From: Tubulanus polymorphus
Taxonomy: Eukaryota; Nemertea; Palaeonemertea; Tubulaniformes; Tubulanidae
Assembly (NCBI RefSeq): GCF_964204645.1
Contig: NC_134030.1
Location: 4,503,855-4,567,854 of the forward strand
Reading direction: 5' to 3'
DNA length: 64,000 nucleotides
Shown: piece by piece, positions 13,735-26,076 of the stretch
Layout of the letters: every line of letters begins with the position of its first letter
Numbering within the stretch: the stretch's first letter is position 1
Notes under the pieces: generated by a model
Databases searched by the model: none
What the model saw: the letters and a program-made list of their open reading frames with translations, nothing else
What the model was told of the DNA's origin: nothing
Program-made: the position numbers and the translations under genes

Positions 13735-16700
13735 AGCTATAGCCGACCAGTGCACTTCAAGAATATATGCTTGCTAATCGCATTTATAGCTATTATATGG
13801 CTGTCTTAGATTATTCTAATACTTGTTGGCATAACATTGTCTCTAAAAACCGATAAACAGCCTTCGTATCTACGGTGACATATTCATAAATCACGAAGAG
13901 ATTTGCCTTTTTGACCAGGCGAGTGGGATAACCATGGAAGCGCGCACTCATCCCCGAGTGTAGATGAATCAGAAATGATCCATGCTTCACATCTATCCCA
14001 TATATAGCTTTATCCCCCATAGAGCTTCCGAGCTGACATGTTATGTTATCAAAATGCGATCTGGTTGTGTCATCATTAGTTTCCCTGGTGCCGAGACTCT
14101 GGGCTGTTAGCATAATCCCCGATACCGGTACATCGCTCTCGCCAACACCCCATTAACGTTATGGCCCCATCGTCGATATTTTATCCTAAAACAACAGCAT
14201 AGTTACGTGCGAAAAAACACCCGGTAACATTATCCAACCGTATAACCCTATCATAATGGCTAATACCAGGCACTGTTGACTATATGTCCATCCCAACTAA
14301 CCAAAAACCACTAAGAAAATAACGCACTAAAGAATCGGCTCACATGAAACATAAACCGCCTAACGACACTCATTCATATACGACTAAAATACGCAGCAGA
14401 CCAAATAGATACGGAGGTCCCGGAGGTTTATAGATGGGACAATTCGAAAGAATGGCTTTTTTCGCTCGCTCGGGGCAACTCCTTAATACTACTCGATATA
14501 AGTCAAATTTGCCTTGAATATTTATGTTGCGTCTTCATCGTGGTTACGATCAACGTCCCTAGCTACCCGATATATTTACGGACTACAACACCGGAATACT
14601 TCACTATTCACTATATACAGAGATAGACGTTTGAGTGACGGGTCTATTAAACGGTTATTACTCGAACGTCGTGGATTTCTCTGGCTAGATTTGTCGTTTG
14701 GGAGAAGTTATGCGCATGTGTTCTTTCCGCCAGTAAATTTCTTCCCACGGGGCCGTACGCTCAGAAAGAGGCCGCGCGCACTGGGCACAAACACTATAGA
14801 ACCGATGACCAATACACCTTCCACGTATCGTATTAAGTCATAACTGCGAATAATGACTGTCGCAACTGAGTTCGATTTTCCTTTACCCAAGAGCGATTCG
14901 ATTCGTTTGATGGATAAAAAAGCATTTCTTTTCTTGCCGAAGAAAGCTTATCACCGCACACCACCACAGATATTTAGCGCTCTATCAAAATGAGTTCGTC
15001 TAAGGGAGCGTATCGGTTGTGTTCGTCAAGTTGAGACCTGGGTTCAAAAGTGGTTTCATACGTTCGTACTATCTTATTGCTATAGCCAACATGTTTATTA
15101 ATATCCAGAGCATTTTTGAACCTAAGTCATGACCTGTGAAACACTGTCATTCCAATCTAAATATGCTCCAGCCGCGGTGCATCCCACAACACTGAGAAAG
15201 GGAAAAGTGCCCAAAGAGGTTTCCTTTGGTTAATGACTTGAGAATTGTTCAGTAAGACTATTCCATTCTGGATTGAATTGAATTATGTATCTCGTAATTT
15301 TTGTAATAATGTTATTATTCGTAAAGATGACGATTAGGATTCAGTCGAAACGTCGAAAATGAACCATTATCGTTACAATGCGGACACATAGTGTTTCATC
15401 AATGGTTAATAAACCCGTAGCATCGTGTATGCTACACGAATCATACAGTGTTGACCGCAACGTGCTCTGCCGGGCGCATTGATTTGAAGATTCAATTTCG
15501 TAATTAGTAGAGATTTTAACTGTTAACCTTAAATTACCTCATCGACGACTGGACAATAACGCTAATGTCGTCGCATACATAGGGCTGGTGACAGTGATGA
15601 TTGTCATGAATGTTGCCGGTTAGCCTGACCGTACTCCGGAAATATCTAAAAACGTACGTCATTTGGGACATATTCGTAAACATGATACTCGCGGTAATGG
15701 AAACTAAATAATTATGTCGAAAGCATCCATCTGATGGAAAAAAGAAATAACGAAATTCTGGTTATTGGCCGTCAAAAAACTTTGAATCACGCCCACCCTT
15801 TCTGTATTTGGAATCGATGCCCCGTAATTTGACTTAGCTTAACCGCGGAAGCGTGGTAGTAACTACCCGAAATATTTCTACTTCTTCGTAAATGTTTTAG
15901 TTCAATAACAATTGCGGATTTTACATTTCGATTCAGTATAAGAATTGATTCTTCATAAACATGATGATATGTTGTGATTTATTGTCAAGTCAAATTTTTA
16001 CAGAATTAATGAATAAGCAAAATACATTAAGAATGTAATAATATTAAAACATAACAAATTATCAGAATCGAAATGACAATAACGATACGAATGAACTGCG
16101 TAATACGTTTCAAGTCGAATATTTAACTCGATTTCAAACATTCGCCGTTCAGAATAAACCTTGAGACGTGTAGGTAATACAAAAACCTAATCACGCGTAA
16201 AACCATCAGATTAATTCGATAAAAGGTTTCTCGGGTAACATTCCGTCTGCTCAGTTGAGTTTGTTCATTTTTTTGCGAAGATTAATAGACACACGGATCA
16301 AATTGACACCACGCGGATACAAATTTATATATCCAGGTGACGGAAGTGCTTTTTAGTATCATTCAAAGTGAACATATTATATGGACACTAATGTACGCCG
16401 CAATCTGTGCTGTTTTTGGGACGGTATCAATCTCTACTGCTGAATCTTCATCCCATCCGTTTGTATAATTATGCGCGTGTTGTAGTCGTAGTTTTATCGA
16501 CTCGACGTCCATTCATTTCGTTCGATATATCCGTGTACACGACGACGATATACGGTAAATTGTTTTTGCGCAGATAAGAAACGAGATCGCTAAACGACGT
16601 GGCGACCAATGATGGATGTCGGCGTGACTCTTCGTTTTATGCTTCGATTCTCAAATAATGATTAAAAGCCGGCTGGCTAATTAAAAACCAGTCGAGATTC

Positions 16701-18990
16701 GATCGGTCTCGGTCGTTCCCTACGAGACGCTGGCGCTCGGAATCAGAAAAACATTTTTCTCCTGTCGATGACGTTTAATAGCAGATATGCACATGTATAA
16801 AGATGTTATTTTCCTGGTGGAAAGTATAGGAACACTGCACGATGGAAGACGGCCGTTCGAAATAATGATTTCCGAAGGTAGACAGACGGAAACTGACTCG
16901 TAATGCTTACCGAGCTCCGAAATGGCCGCAGTTGATGTCTCATGAATAATTCAGATAAATCCCGACAACAAATTGTTAAACTTGAAATAACCTTTCGATA
17001 AGTGACCGACGGAACCATCTTCAGCTCGGGCCAAATAGATACCGCTAAAAGATGTCAACAAGTCGGTACAGAACGTGTTATTATCATTACGACGTAATTA
17101 TTCTTAATCGTTTTGATTTTTAGAAAATATATTCTCAAAGAAACAAATCGGTTTGTTGGTGACGTGTGTAACCTATTAGAAATATTGGAAGATTAAGTTT
17201 TCGATTTTCTTTTATTTTTTATTCCAAGTTCTCACGAATGAAGCTTGAAGAGGCCGTTCCTTCCTGATCCGCTGTTCGATCGAAATTCACCGATGCGTTC
17301 CGTCATTTCCTATTTTCATTTATCATCTTAGATTGTGGCGGCGCGAAGGCGGAACGCGAAACGTATATTATTCTATTGTTTTTTTTCATCCGATATTTTT
17401 TCCACGAACGCCAAACGACGACGACGACGAGTGATAACAAGATAATAATGACCGTCAATATAAGAATGTCGAGTCGTTCGAGCGAAAATCCTCTGTATCC
17501 CGACAGGAAGCGTCAGTACGCGCCGAACGTGCGGTTTCAACACCCGTTTATCTTATTGTACGGTTAGGTATGTGTCTACGCTCGTGATGAAGAGAAAGGA
17601 AATATAGAAAAAAAAAATCCTGGAGAAAACAGCACCATCAACACGAAGGATGTGATTAGCATCGCGGGGTGTGTATTTTACGATTGCATGACAAACGCCT
17701 GATTACATAAGCGTTTATTTTTATGCACTCGCAATGTACGTCACCAGTTTTATTTCTGTGAAGTTGCACTTTTTTCGTTCCGCGCTGACGTGCCGGTTTT
17801 GGCTGGTTTGAGGATCGCCCATATGTGTAATTATTCAACTTGATAAATACATAGTCGACTGAATCCAACTTCCTGCTTCAAATTCAGATTAAAAACAACT
17901 TGAAGTAGTTTTTCTAATTGCCCACAATTCAATCGGAGAGATACTTATGATTATAGAAAAAAAAACTAAGGAAGTAATCGAATGGTACGATCAATGTATA
18001 CTGAATATTCAATTCCCATGATGATAAACAATCGTTGTCATTCTTACTTCAATATATTTGTGAGTTATCGAGCAAAATATTGGGAATACTAAGAATATTT
18101 CAAGTTTTCAAGCATTATTCCATAATTTCCGTGCGTCATATAAACCTATCGAATATTCCTGAGTGAAATGAACAAATGCAGGTCGTATAAGAACATCAGT
18201 TAATTGGATAGACGTTTTCGACTTTTGTTGTTCTCTGTTTAATTATTTCGGAGATAGATAAAAGCAACCGCTACGACGGATGAGCACATTGTCGCTCAGA
18301 TGAAGTCATCATCGTAGGTAATTCGCCCAGTAATTAGATCTTTACGACGGCGTTTAATGCGTAAGTCGTGCATGTGTCGTGTATATGAGCGAGCTGCGTG
18401 GATTTAGCAAAATTCCTCGCCATTATTACTGTACATTCTCCTTCAGTCCAGTGCCCTTCGCGGATTTCATATTTCGTTCGTGACTCAAATGCTATTTGAC
18501 AACACGGAACAAGCAAAAATATGACATGAATCGAATCATGCATTGCTTTCTGAACGTACCTAGATGTAGTGCTCGACTCTTATGCAATCACCTGTCGTTC
18601 TATCACGGTAGCGTTTGTACAATACGAACCCGCAGATGCGGCTCTTCAAACAAATGAATAATCGTCTGCCAAACCCTATTGCGAATACATATTTACAGAA
18701 AAGGTCGAGCATGTTTTATTTTTTACTGATGAATGAATGTATATCTCAGCAGCGAGAAAAATCGCGTGTTTATCATTTATATGGAAAAATATCGGATTTC
18801 GGATATTACCGGATGATGACGTCATTAATTTGTAGGGTCGCTAATCGTTATAGATTATTTAATCCGGATATTTATAGTCTAAGCAGCGTGCATTAGACAT
18901 TCTCATCTTCGTTTCGATTTTTATGTGTTTAGGTATATATTTATAGACTAGTATAGTATATTCACCACTATTTTTACGTCTAAATCAGAG
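13735..18990. other. Intergenic, no supported gene
   Basis: No recognisable gene. Open frames at 13811-14113 (minus) and 14514-14843 (plus) reach about 100 codons but match nothing I know and lack clear splice context. AT-rich homeodomain-like cores (TAATTA) near 16670-16690 sit in a more GC-rich block that could be regulatory, but this is weak. Confidence 0.4.
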
Positions 18991-19393
18991 TTTGACGCCG
19001 TAAAAACCGTTACAATAATGTTTGTAAATGGTGACTGCGGGGTTCTGCCTGTCGATGTGCACTACGTCATCAAAATCGGAGTTTCGAAATAATGATGAAA
19101 AATGTGAATATTGGGCGTTCGTTTTGTAATTCAAAAAAGTTCATTACTCTAATTGTATATTTAATGAATTCTCATGTTTTTTAAGCATGCATTTTTGAAA
19201 AGATGTGGACGGGACTGCATCATCAATATTAGGGCTAGACTGGTTGCCGGTCGATTTAATTCAATTTCCGATATATTCAAATTCAAAATAACTTCATTGA
19301 TCTTTGATATTTTATCATTAATTCATCGCTGACATTACCGAGCATTGTATTTTTCAAGGCATCAATAAACCTTCTTGGTAGCTTTCAAGTTTA
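18991..19393 (+). repeat. Dispersed repeat, copy A
   Basis: About 400 bp that aligns by eye to 46633-47013 in the same orientation. Shared blocks include GTAAAAACCGTTACAATAAT near the left end, a GATGTGCAC-ACGTCATCAA segment, a GTGAATTTGGGCG-like segment, a GGTTGCCGGTC-like segment and CTTTCAAGTT at the right end, with small insertions and deletions between them. No terminal repeats or coding frame were found, so the class is unknown. Confidence 0.7.
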
Positions 19394-22300
19394 CGTTTAA
19401 AACAACTGAAGTGATTTTTCTATCCATTATATCAATACATAATCATGAATCGCGAACGTTTCACTTCCAAAAAGATTTTTAAATTAGGTTTTAGAATTTC
19501 GTTTTGCAAATTCATTTTCTCATAGTGGGTGCGACAGCATGTGCGGTCGAAATGCATATAATTGTTAATGAAATATAGTTATTCTTATAAAGGAATAAAA
19601 TGTTAAATACACATGTTACAAGTCTGTTTCACCATTGCACAAAAAAAGTCGAAAACACTTTTCTGTGCGACCTATTTTCGAGGTATTATTTGCGTAAACG
19701 TCTGTGTTTGATTCGAAATTATTGAAGTTAAGCCTACTAAATATCTATTGAATTGAAATAAACAGATCAATTAAAATCAGACCATTCGTATTCAAATGTG
19801 CGGTTCGAAATAATACGAAGAAAAAAATAACTGGTGCTCAATAATGTAACATTAACGAAAAAGATCAGAATTTTTTGGAAAAAGTATTAATTTTAGTGTT
19901 TAGATATACGACCAAAAGAGCGCGAGGGTAGAATGAATTCCAGATCAGGAAATCATCGGTTTTTATTTTTCAATTTATTCTACGTTGTTGTATTTCGCTA
20001 TTCCTTTTGAAATTTTACGATTCTTTTTTTCCTCAAACATTCACAAATTTCAAATAAAAACCCATACGATGTTCAACATGCGAATAAAAATCATCAAAAG
20101 CATCTGCCTTGCAAAATACATTTCATATTATCTTAAAAGGCACGTTGTAACTACAGTCTTTGATACTCTTACGCATATTGTGGATAAGCTATGTAACCAC
20201 TGCGTAAGTGGACTAGGTCTACTGGTTAGCACGCTTGCTTTCTAACCAGAAGCGTGCTTTCACCCCGGGAATGAGCGCGCGTAATTTCAACGTCACTTTC
20301 CTAATCGTTACAATGTTGGACTATAAACAAATCCAGAAGCCATAGCCACATATCGTTATTAGAAGGACGTTCTTAGCGCGAATGGCGATCAATTTCGGAT
20401 TTCGTTTAGAATTAATCTAATCTGATTCAGTGAAGCACTAGGTCACATTTAGTTGATGTTTCAATGATCGGCGATCGACTGGCGCTCTCTCGCCTGACTC
20501 GCGCGGATTCATTTATTACGAAATTTTTACATTAGTTCATTCAGCGCCGCAATGACGGATGTATTGTTCTACGCGCAGTCATTATTCGTCGGCATTAGAA
20601 CTAATAGCCACCGAGCGATAATTTATGGTTGGGCGAAAAACATAATTTGACGGTTTTATCATGAACGGCTGATGTATAACTTTCGCTTCGTACTATGAAT
20701 AGTTCGCTAACGATTTTTATTACGACGAACTCGACATGAGGAAAAAAAATTCCAGATACAACGATGAAACGCCGTAATTGACGTATGAACTGTCGCTGTT
20801 GGAGATATCTGAATTGATTGGACTAAAATTTCGCCGATTTATGCATCACGTAGATCATCACTAGTATCGCGACGAAGACCTTGTTTTTTTAAGTACGGCG
20901 TTACATCGTGCGTTGCGCATTTTGATATGAAAAAAAATGACTCCCAGTCTAATGCTAATAATCTGTGGTGACTTCGTTGGTTGTTGCTGAGAATTCATTT
21001 CTCAATTTTAAGAATATTCTAAGATATCAAAACGAAAATCGTCGTCGTTAGTTATTATCTTTCGTTCGTTCATTTCCGGCGCTATTCATTCGTATTTCCG
21101 GAGAAGCGCGCACTTTGACGCGACGTTCGTCGTCTATGAATGGCGGTTACGCAGACTATCTTCGACCGTCCCCCATAAATCACGCCGAAACCTATACGCT
21201 CGTCTGTAAATAATTCAATATGAGTAAAAGCAATCAGGTCCCCGGCTTTAAACGTCGCGAATAAACTCATTCCGGTAATGAAAATACATCATCGACGTTT
21301 AATTAAGAAATAGCGATTAAATTGAGATTAGTCTTTCGTTCTATGGAACTTTTTTCCACGGCGGACTTCAAGAGCGCAGAAACGACGAAAGATATCAATT
21401 CAATTGGAAAGCCACTCGCCTAATCGGATCTCACTAAATCTTTTTCAAACGAAATCGGATTTTTTCTACAAAAGGCGAGTTTATCTAATCACATTTCTCT
21501 TCTTGAAAGTGATCAAGTTAATTGAACCCGTTTCCCGACGAATAGCCACTCGACTGAAGAAAAAGGTTTCGCCGTTATTTCCCCCCTGGTAAAAACACCT
21601 TCTATTGAAGAACTGCTTTGACCATTTCGCACAAAACAACAAACAAATTCATCCGTGAACTTAATAATTATATATTTACGTATCGGCCGCCATAATAATC
21701 ACGTAGATAATAGAGTTCGTGGTATAAAGAACGCCGGTTGCTTAGAACCCTCAACACGATTTGTCCTTTCGTTATCATTTTGTCAAGAAGATTACGACGT
21801 TCAGCACTGTATGCAATATGTAATCTCCTTTTTTTCGTGACTGCAGTTTTAAATGATAGAAAAATTCACAAAACCCGCTATCAAGGTCATGTTGGCATTT
21901 TCAGAATGCCATTTTAGTTCCATTCAGAGTTTCGAGTCTCGCGATATCGTCAGGTTCGAATCCCTACGGAGGGAGGACATTTCCGTTTACAAATTTAGAT
22001 TCTTTGAGATTCATGGCGTCAAAATTTAAAATCGTATTTCATTATTGACTATTTGAAGACAAGTAAAACCACTCTGCTGGTGGTCGCACGGCGTTTAACG
22101 GCCTTTGCGCGTTTTATCGGCGGATTTAAACGGCATTAATAGGAACTTTCGAATTTGAATCGAGCCATTCGTTGGCTCTCCGCTGAATCATTTAAACTGA
22201 TTAAATTATCATACAACCGAATCGAGTAAATTGAAGTTGATGGTTCATTAAAGCAGAAAGAATTACTCCATTTGTAATGCGATACTTTATAGCTGACATC

Positions 22301-25300
22301 CGTCGTGCATAACTTACGTATTCATTGTGGAGGAGAAGGGTGGAGGGGGGGGGGTGAGTTACACGAAGCGTTTACTAGTTTAGCAATTAGGAATTCATTT
22401 AATCCAGTACGTTGAGCTCCAAATGTCTTCGTACAAATAGCACAGCAAATATTGGTATGAATGATGTCAAAAACTCCGAAATGTCGAAATCCATCAAATT
22501 CTAACACGATTCGAATGAATATTCATCACCGTTTTTCTAATCGTATGCAAATTCTGCAAATTCTGCATCTCGTTTACCGAAAAATTTTCGCAAACATATC
22601 GCAATTATCCGAGAAATGAACAAACCCGACATGTCAATTCTTCGACGAAACGCAAAAAGCAGCTGAATTGCCCAAGAGACCGCGCTGCGTTTGTGCAGTA
22701 ATCTAGAATTCTCACTTGTAGTTTAGTTCAAAGTTAATTACTAACCCCACGTTTCAGGCGTCGACAAACGCTTGTTCGACGAATGCGATATTCTTCGAAA
22801 AATATAAGTTCTCGATTAAAATTAATGACATTTTCCGCGTCGATGACAGCGTTACAAAATGAATGTTTATCAAGCAATCCATTCCCGTTAGGAGGAAACA
22901 TTTCTGTTACTTCACCGAGAAGTGACGTATGTCGAGCAGCTCGGTCGGTGATGAGTATGTTTTGTGTGATTTTACGTCATCAATCAACGAAGAAAAAACA
23001 CGTTCTCTTTCGTTTTCGTTTCGTTCGCTCACGATTCGCAGACACGTACAATTAATTGTAAGATCTCAGCAAAGATCTTTACGTTAGTTCAGGCGCATAA
23101 TCGCATGATTCATCGAATGAATTTAATGTTGACAAAATATTTTGTTTTTTCCGGGTACAAAAATGTTTATTCTTCAGAATTGTTTTTCAAAACCTATCTA
23201 TAGGATAGAATAGGATAGGATAGGATATTTGGATATGCATTTGTATAGCGCTGGCAAAAAGTAGAACTATTATCAAAAATGCCCTCCAGAAACTGGCGAT
23301 GGCTTGCATACAGGTTACATACAGGTTATTCACCCTAGTGTATATGTTGAAGTCTTACGGAAATCAGAGGTCGTAGCTTTAATCACTGTCCAAACAAAGT
23401 TTAGAGTTGATTATCTACAATGGAATGAATGATTTAATTAATGCCTGAGAGTAGTCGATATTTTGACCCTGTTCTCGCTATTAACGACCTTTTAATCCAC
23501 CCACAATCAACGCCGATTTCGACTAAGTACTTTCTCGTGTCTCTTGCGCGTCGAGGTTTGGATGGATTCAATGGTGGTTAAGTCCTGCCCTATGCGCAGT
23601 AAGCACGAGAAAACGACATCGTTTGGAGAACAGCTCGTTTAATAATTGCCACTAAGCGTAGCTAGAGCATTTGTAAATATTGATCTCGACTTCGATGGCA
23701 TTATGCAAATAAAAATCGATTACCGCCTGGACCTCCTGCATCGTATAAATAAAGGATAACGTTGAACCGTGACACATTTTGGGAGATATTATCCGTCGAA
23801 TTTGATGGTATCTATCTTTTCGTGTTTTTCGTCATCAACTTACGTAGTATATACTGTCTGTCTGAACACGAATGCTTTACCCCTATTTAACAAAGGTCAC
23901 GGTCGTAACGAACTAATCGCCATGGCCTCTAGGTGTAAGATCAACAAAGTCCAGTCGTGCAGACGCCCGCCCGAGCATCATTTCATGCGACGGAAGACCT
24001 TTCGAAAAGACGAGGGCAATATCAAAATTAGCGTAGTTAGGACGATCACTATAATGAGTGCGCCAGGAAGATAAATCATCCGTGTGCACAAGCGTATGAA
24101 ATGTTGCTTGTTACCGGGAAAAGATGAGATTCGGCTCCTTGGGGTTCACGGAGGGAAATTGAACTGTCGTCTACGACGAATATATCGCCGCTGTGTCCCC
24201 CGGAGGCTCTGTATTGTAATGAGTAACGCTCCGGAATTCGGAACGTAAACAGGTAAACGTCAGACGCTGTAACAAAACGTTTACGTGATCGGTAGCGATG
24301 AGAGTAAACGGAAGTCTTTTAAAACCAAGAGCATCAAAAGGAATAGAAATGATACGGCTATGCGAGGGAATTACACGACTCGAATCGAACGGTATCAAAA
24401 GCGTTGATATGATCTACATTTTTTCACTATACGAAAAAAAATCATCTCATCCTGAAATCGAATGAATCGATCGTAATAAGAGACTCGGCCTTTCTGAACG
24501 GTGACAGGGGGTCTCGCAGTCTGAACAATATTGACGACATGATAACTATGAAATCTTTTTTCCTGGAATTTTTGAAGAATTTCTTCTTTCCATCTTCAGA
24601 GAAGAAATCCTTAATCCTTCCAAAAAAGTCAGAACAACGAATTGATACGAAGTGTTTATTTCGTTGATATTGTGGGTTTTTATATGCAGCAGAGGGTACA
24701 ATATGCATCTATGTTTTTTTCTCTTTCTGTCTGGTCAGTCTGAAGTTCCCTGATGGGAATTCATTTCTTTTTCGGTTAACATTCATCGCCCATTGTCTGC
24801 CCGGTTAATAGACTCTCTCGCATTGCCGTCCTCAGGAATAACGAGATGATGGCAAACAGCAGTAGATCGAACAGGACAGGGCGGTAAGCTATTGAACAAA
24901 CGCTCACGTGCTGCAATCACGAAAGGATTATAGCGCCATTAACCTGGCAGTGCACAGTCCTTCCGTCACCGTACCGGCGTGTCTGACAGATTGGTTTACC
25001 ATGGGCTTACTGTCGACAACCTCCGTCAGTTTCACTAACAGTCCACGCGAAGAATCTAGTAAAACTTGCGTCCAAATTGACAGGTCAGTAATACCGATGT
25101 GTTTATAAAACTCTGAGTCACCGTAGAAAACAGTATCAATCGCAGATAACAAGTTGATTATTACATCATTTCTAAGTGCATCTCCGTTGAAGGGTGTTTT
25201 TTTTAGGAATTAATGTTCAATTAAGACAGCAATGCTTTAACTGATGGATCCATTAACAATACGCATAAGTGAATTAAGTCTCACGCGTCGGCGCCTGGCT

Positions 25301-25869
25301 ACTCCAAAAAACATATGCTGTTTCTTCTTCCACATGTTGAATTACTTTTTTCTTCTTAAAGTAAACGAATTTGGCGCCAGGAATCAGACCTTCATTTCCG
25401 ACGCATTTCTTTCGTACATCTTAATTCTTTAAAAACTAACTGTCATTTGGGAATTAAGAAAAAACGTTGTTGTCTATGATAATCAAGAATCGGAAATTTA
25501 AACCGCGTTCTCGCGTTGTTTCGGGAAGTGCATCGCGTGTCAAAAGTAACTCGAGGTAGTATCTGTCAATTAAAGTATTGTTCTGTAGTTGGTGTAATGA
25601 TGTGTACCTGGATAACCTGGACATAACTCCGGACGTTTATTGAACGATAATCTCGAACCCCGACGGCGCTCAGCACGCAGACGGTTCGATCACGAACTTT
25701 GTATACCGATACGTCATCACAGGTCTGTAGTCACTGAGTTTGGCTTGCTCCATAGAGTAAAGAGGTTATGCACGGTATTGTACACGTGCGTCATACCGGA
25801 CGTCAAATGGCCGTCTTTAACTTCTACTAGCCGCTTACGCGTGACGGACATTATTGACGATCAAGGCGA
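19394..25869. other. Intergenic, no supported gene
   Basis: Contains a run of ten G near 22346, a GGATA tandem tract at 23201-23236, and a weak tRNA-like B box near 21953 whose T stem does not pair. The minus-strand frame at 24928-25152 reads smoothly and ends next to a possible splice donor, but I recognise no domain in it. Confidence 0.4.
23201..23236. repeat. GGATA-type microsatellite
   Basis: Short tandem array of TAGGA/GGATA pentamers with one interruption, followed by degenerate GGATATT and GGATATG units. Confidence 0.8.
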
Positions 25870-26076
25870 ACTTCGGTTATCGCAGTTAGTCGACTACAGT
25901 CGAACTATACGTGAAACCGAATGTCAGTTAGTTGAAACTATAGTCAACCACGAGATTGAGTACCGAGGTCGCTGTAGTTCGGACCTCTGACACAGTAAAA
26001 TGCGTTACGACCGAACTATAGTGCGTTCGGTTATTAGTTCCGACCACTATAGTCGGCTAACTACGAAAACTGAAGT
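25870..26076 (-). mobile_element. MITE-like element, copy 2
   Basis: This is a reverse-oriented relative of 2338-2555, 207 bp between the conserved terminal blocks. The reverse complement of its right end matches the left end of copy 1 closely for more than 70 bases. Its own ends are inverted repeats (GCGAACTTCGG on the left, GCGAACTTCAG as reverse complement of the right), so the terminal repeat may extend three bases further out to 25867 and 26079. It is a few bases shorter in the middle than copy 1. A chance open frame at 25640-25990 overlaps it and is not considered a gene. Confidence 0.75.

Noticed and set aside
20210-20270. tRNA-like segment with paired arms around TTCTAACCAGAAG
   Set aside because: It resembles an anticodon arm, but a normal B box is missing and the acceptor stem cannot be formed.
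21940-21975. tRNA-like B box GGTTCGAATCCC
   Set aside because: The T stem does not pair beyond two bases and there is no matching anticodon arm or A box. At most it is a decayed tRNA-derived SINE.
24928-25152. Minus-strand frame with smooth codon use near possible splice sites
   Set aside because: I could not recognise a domain or find partner exons. It was kept only as a note in the intergenic entry.
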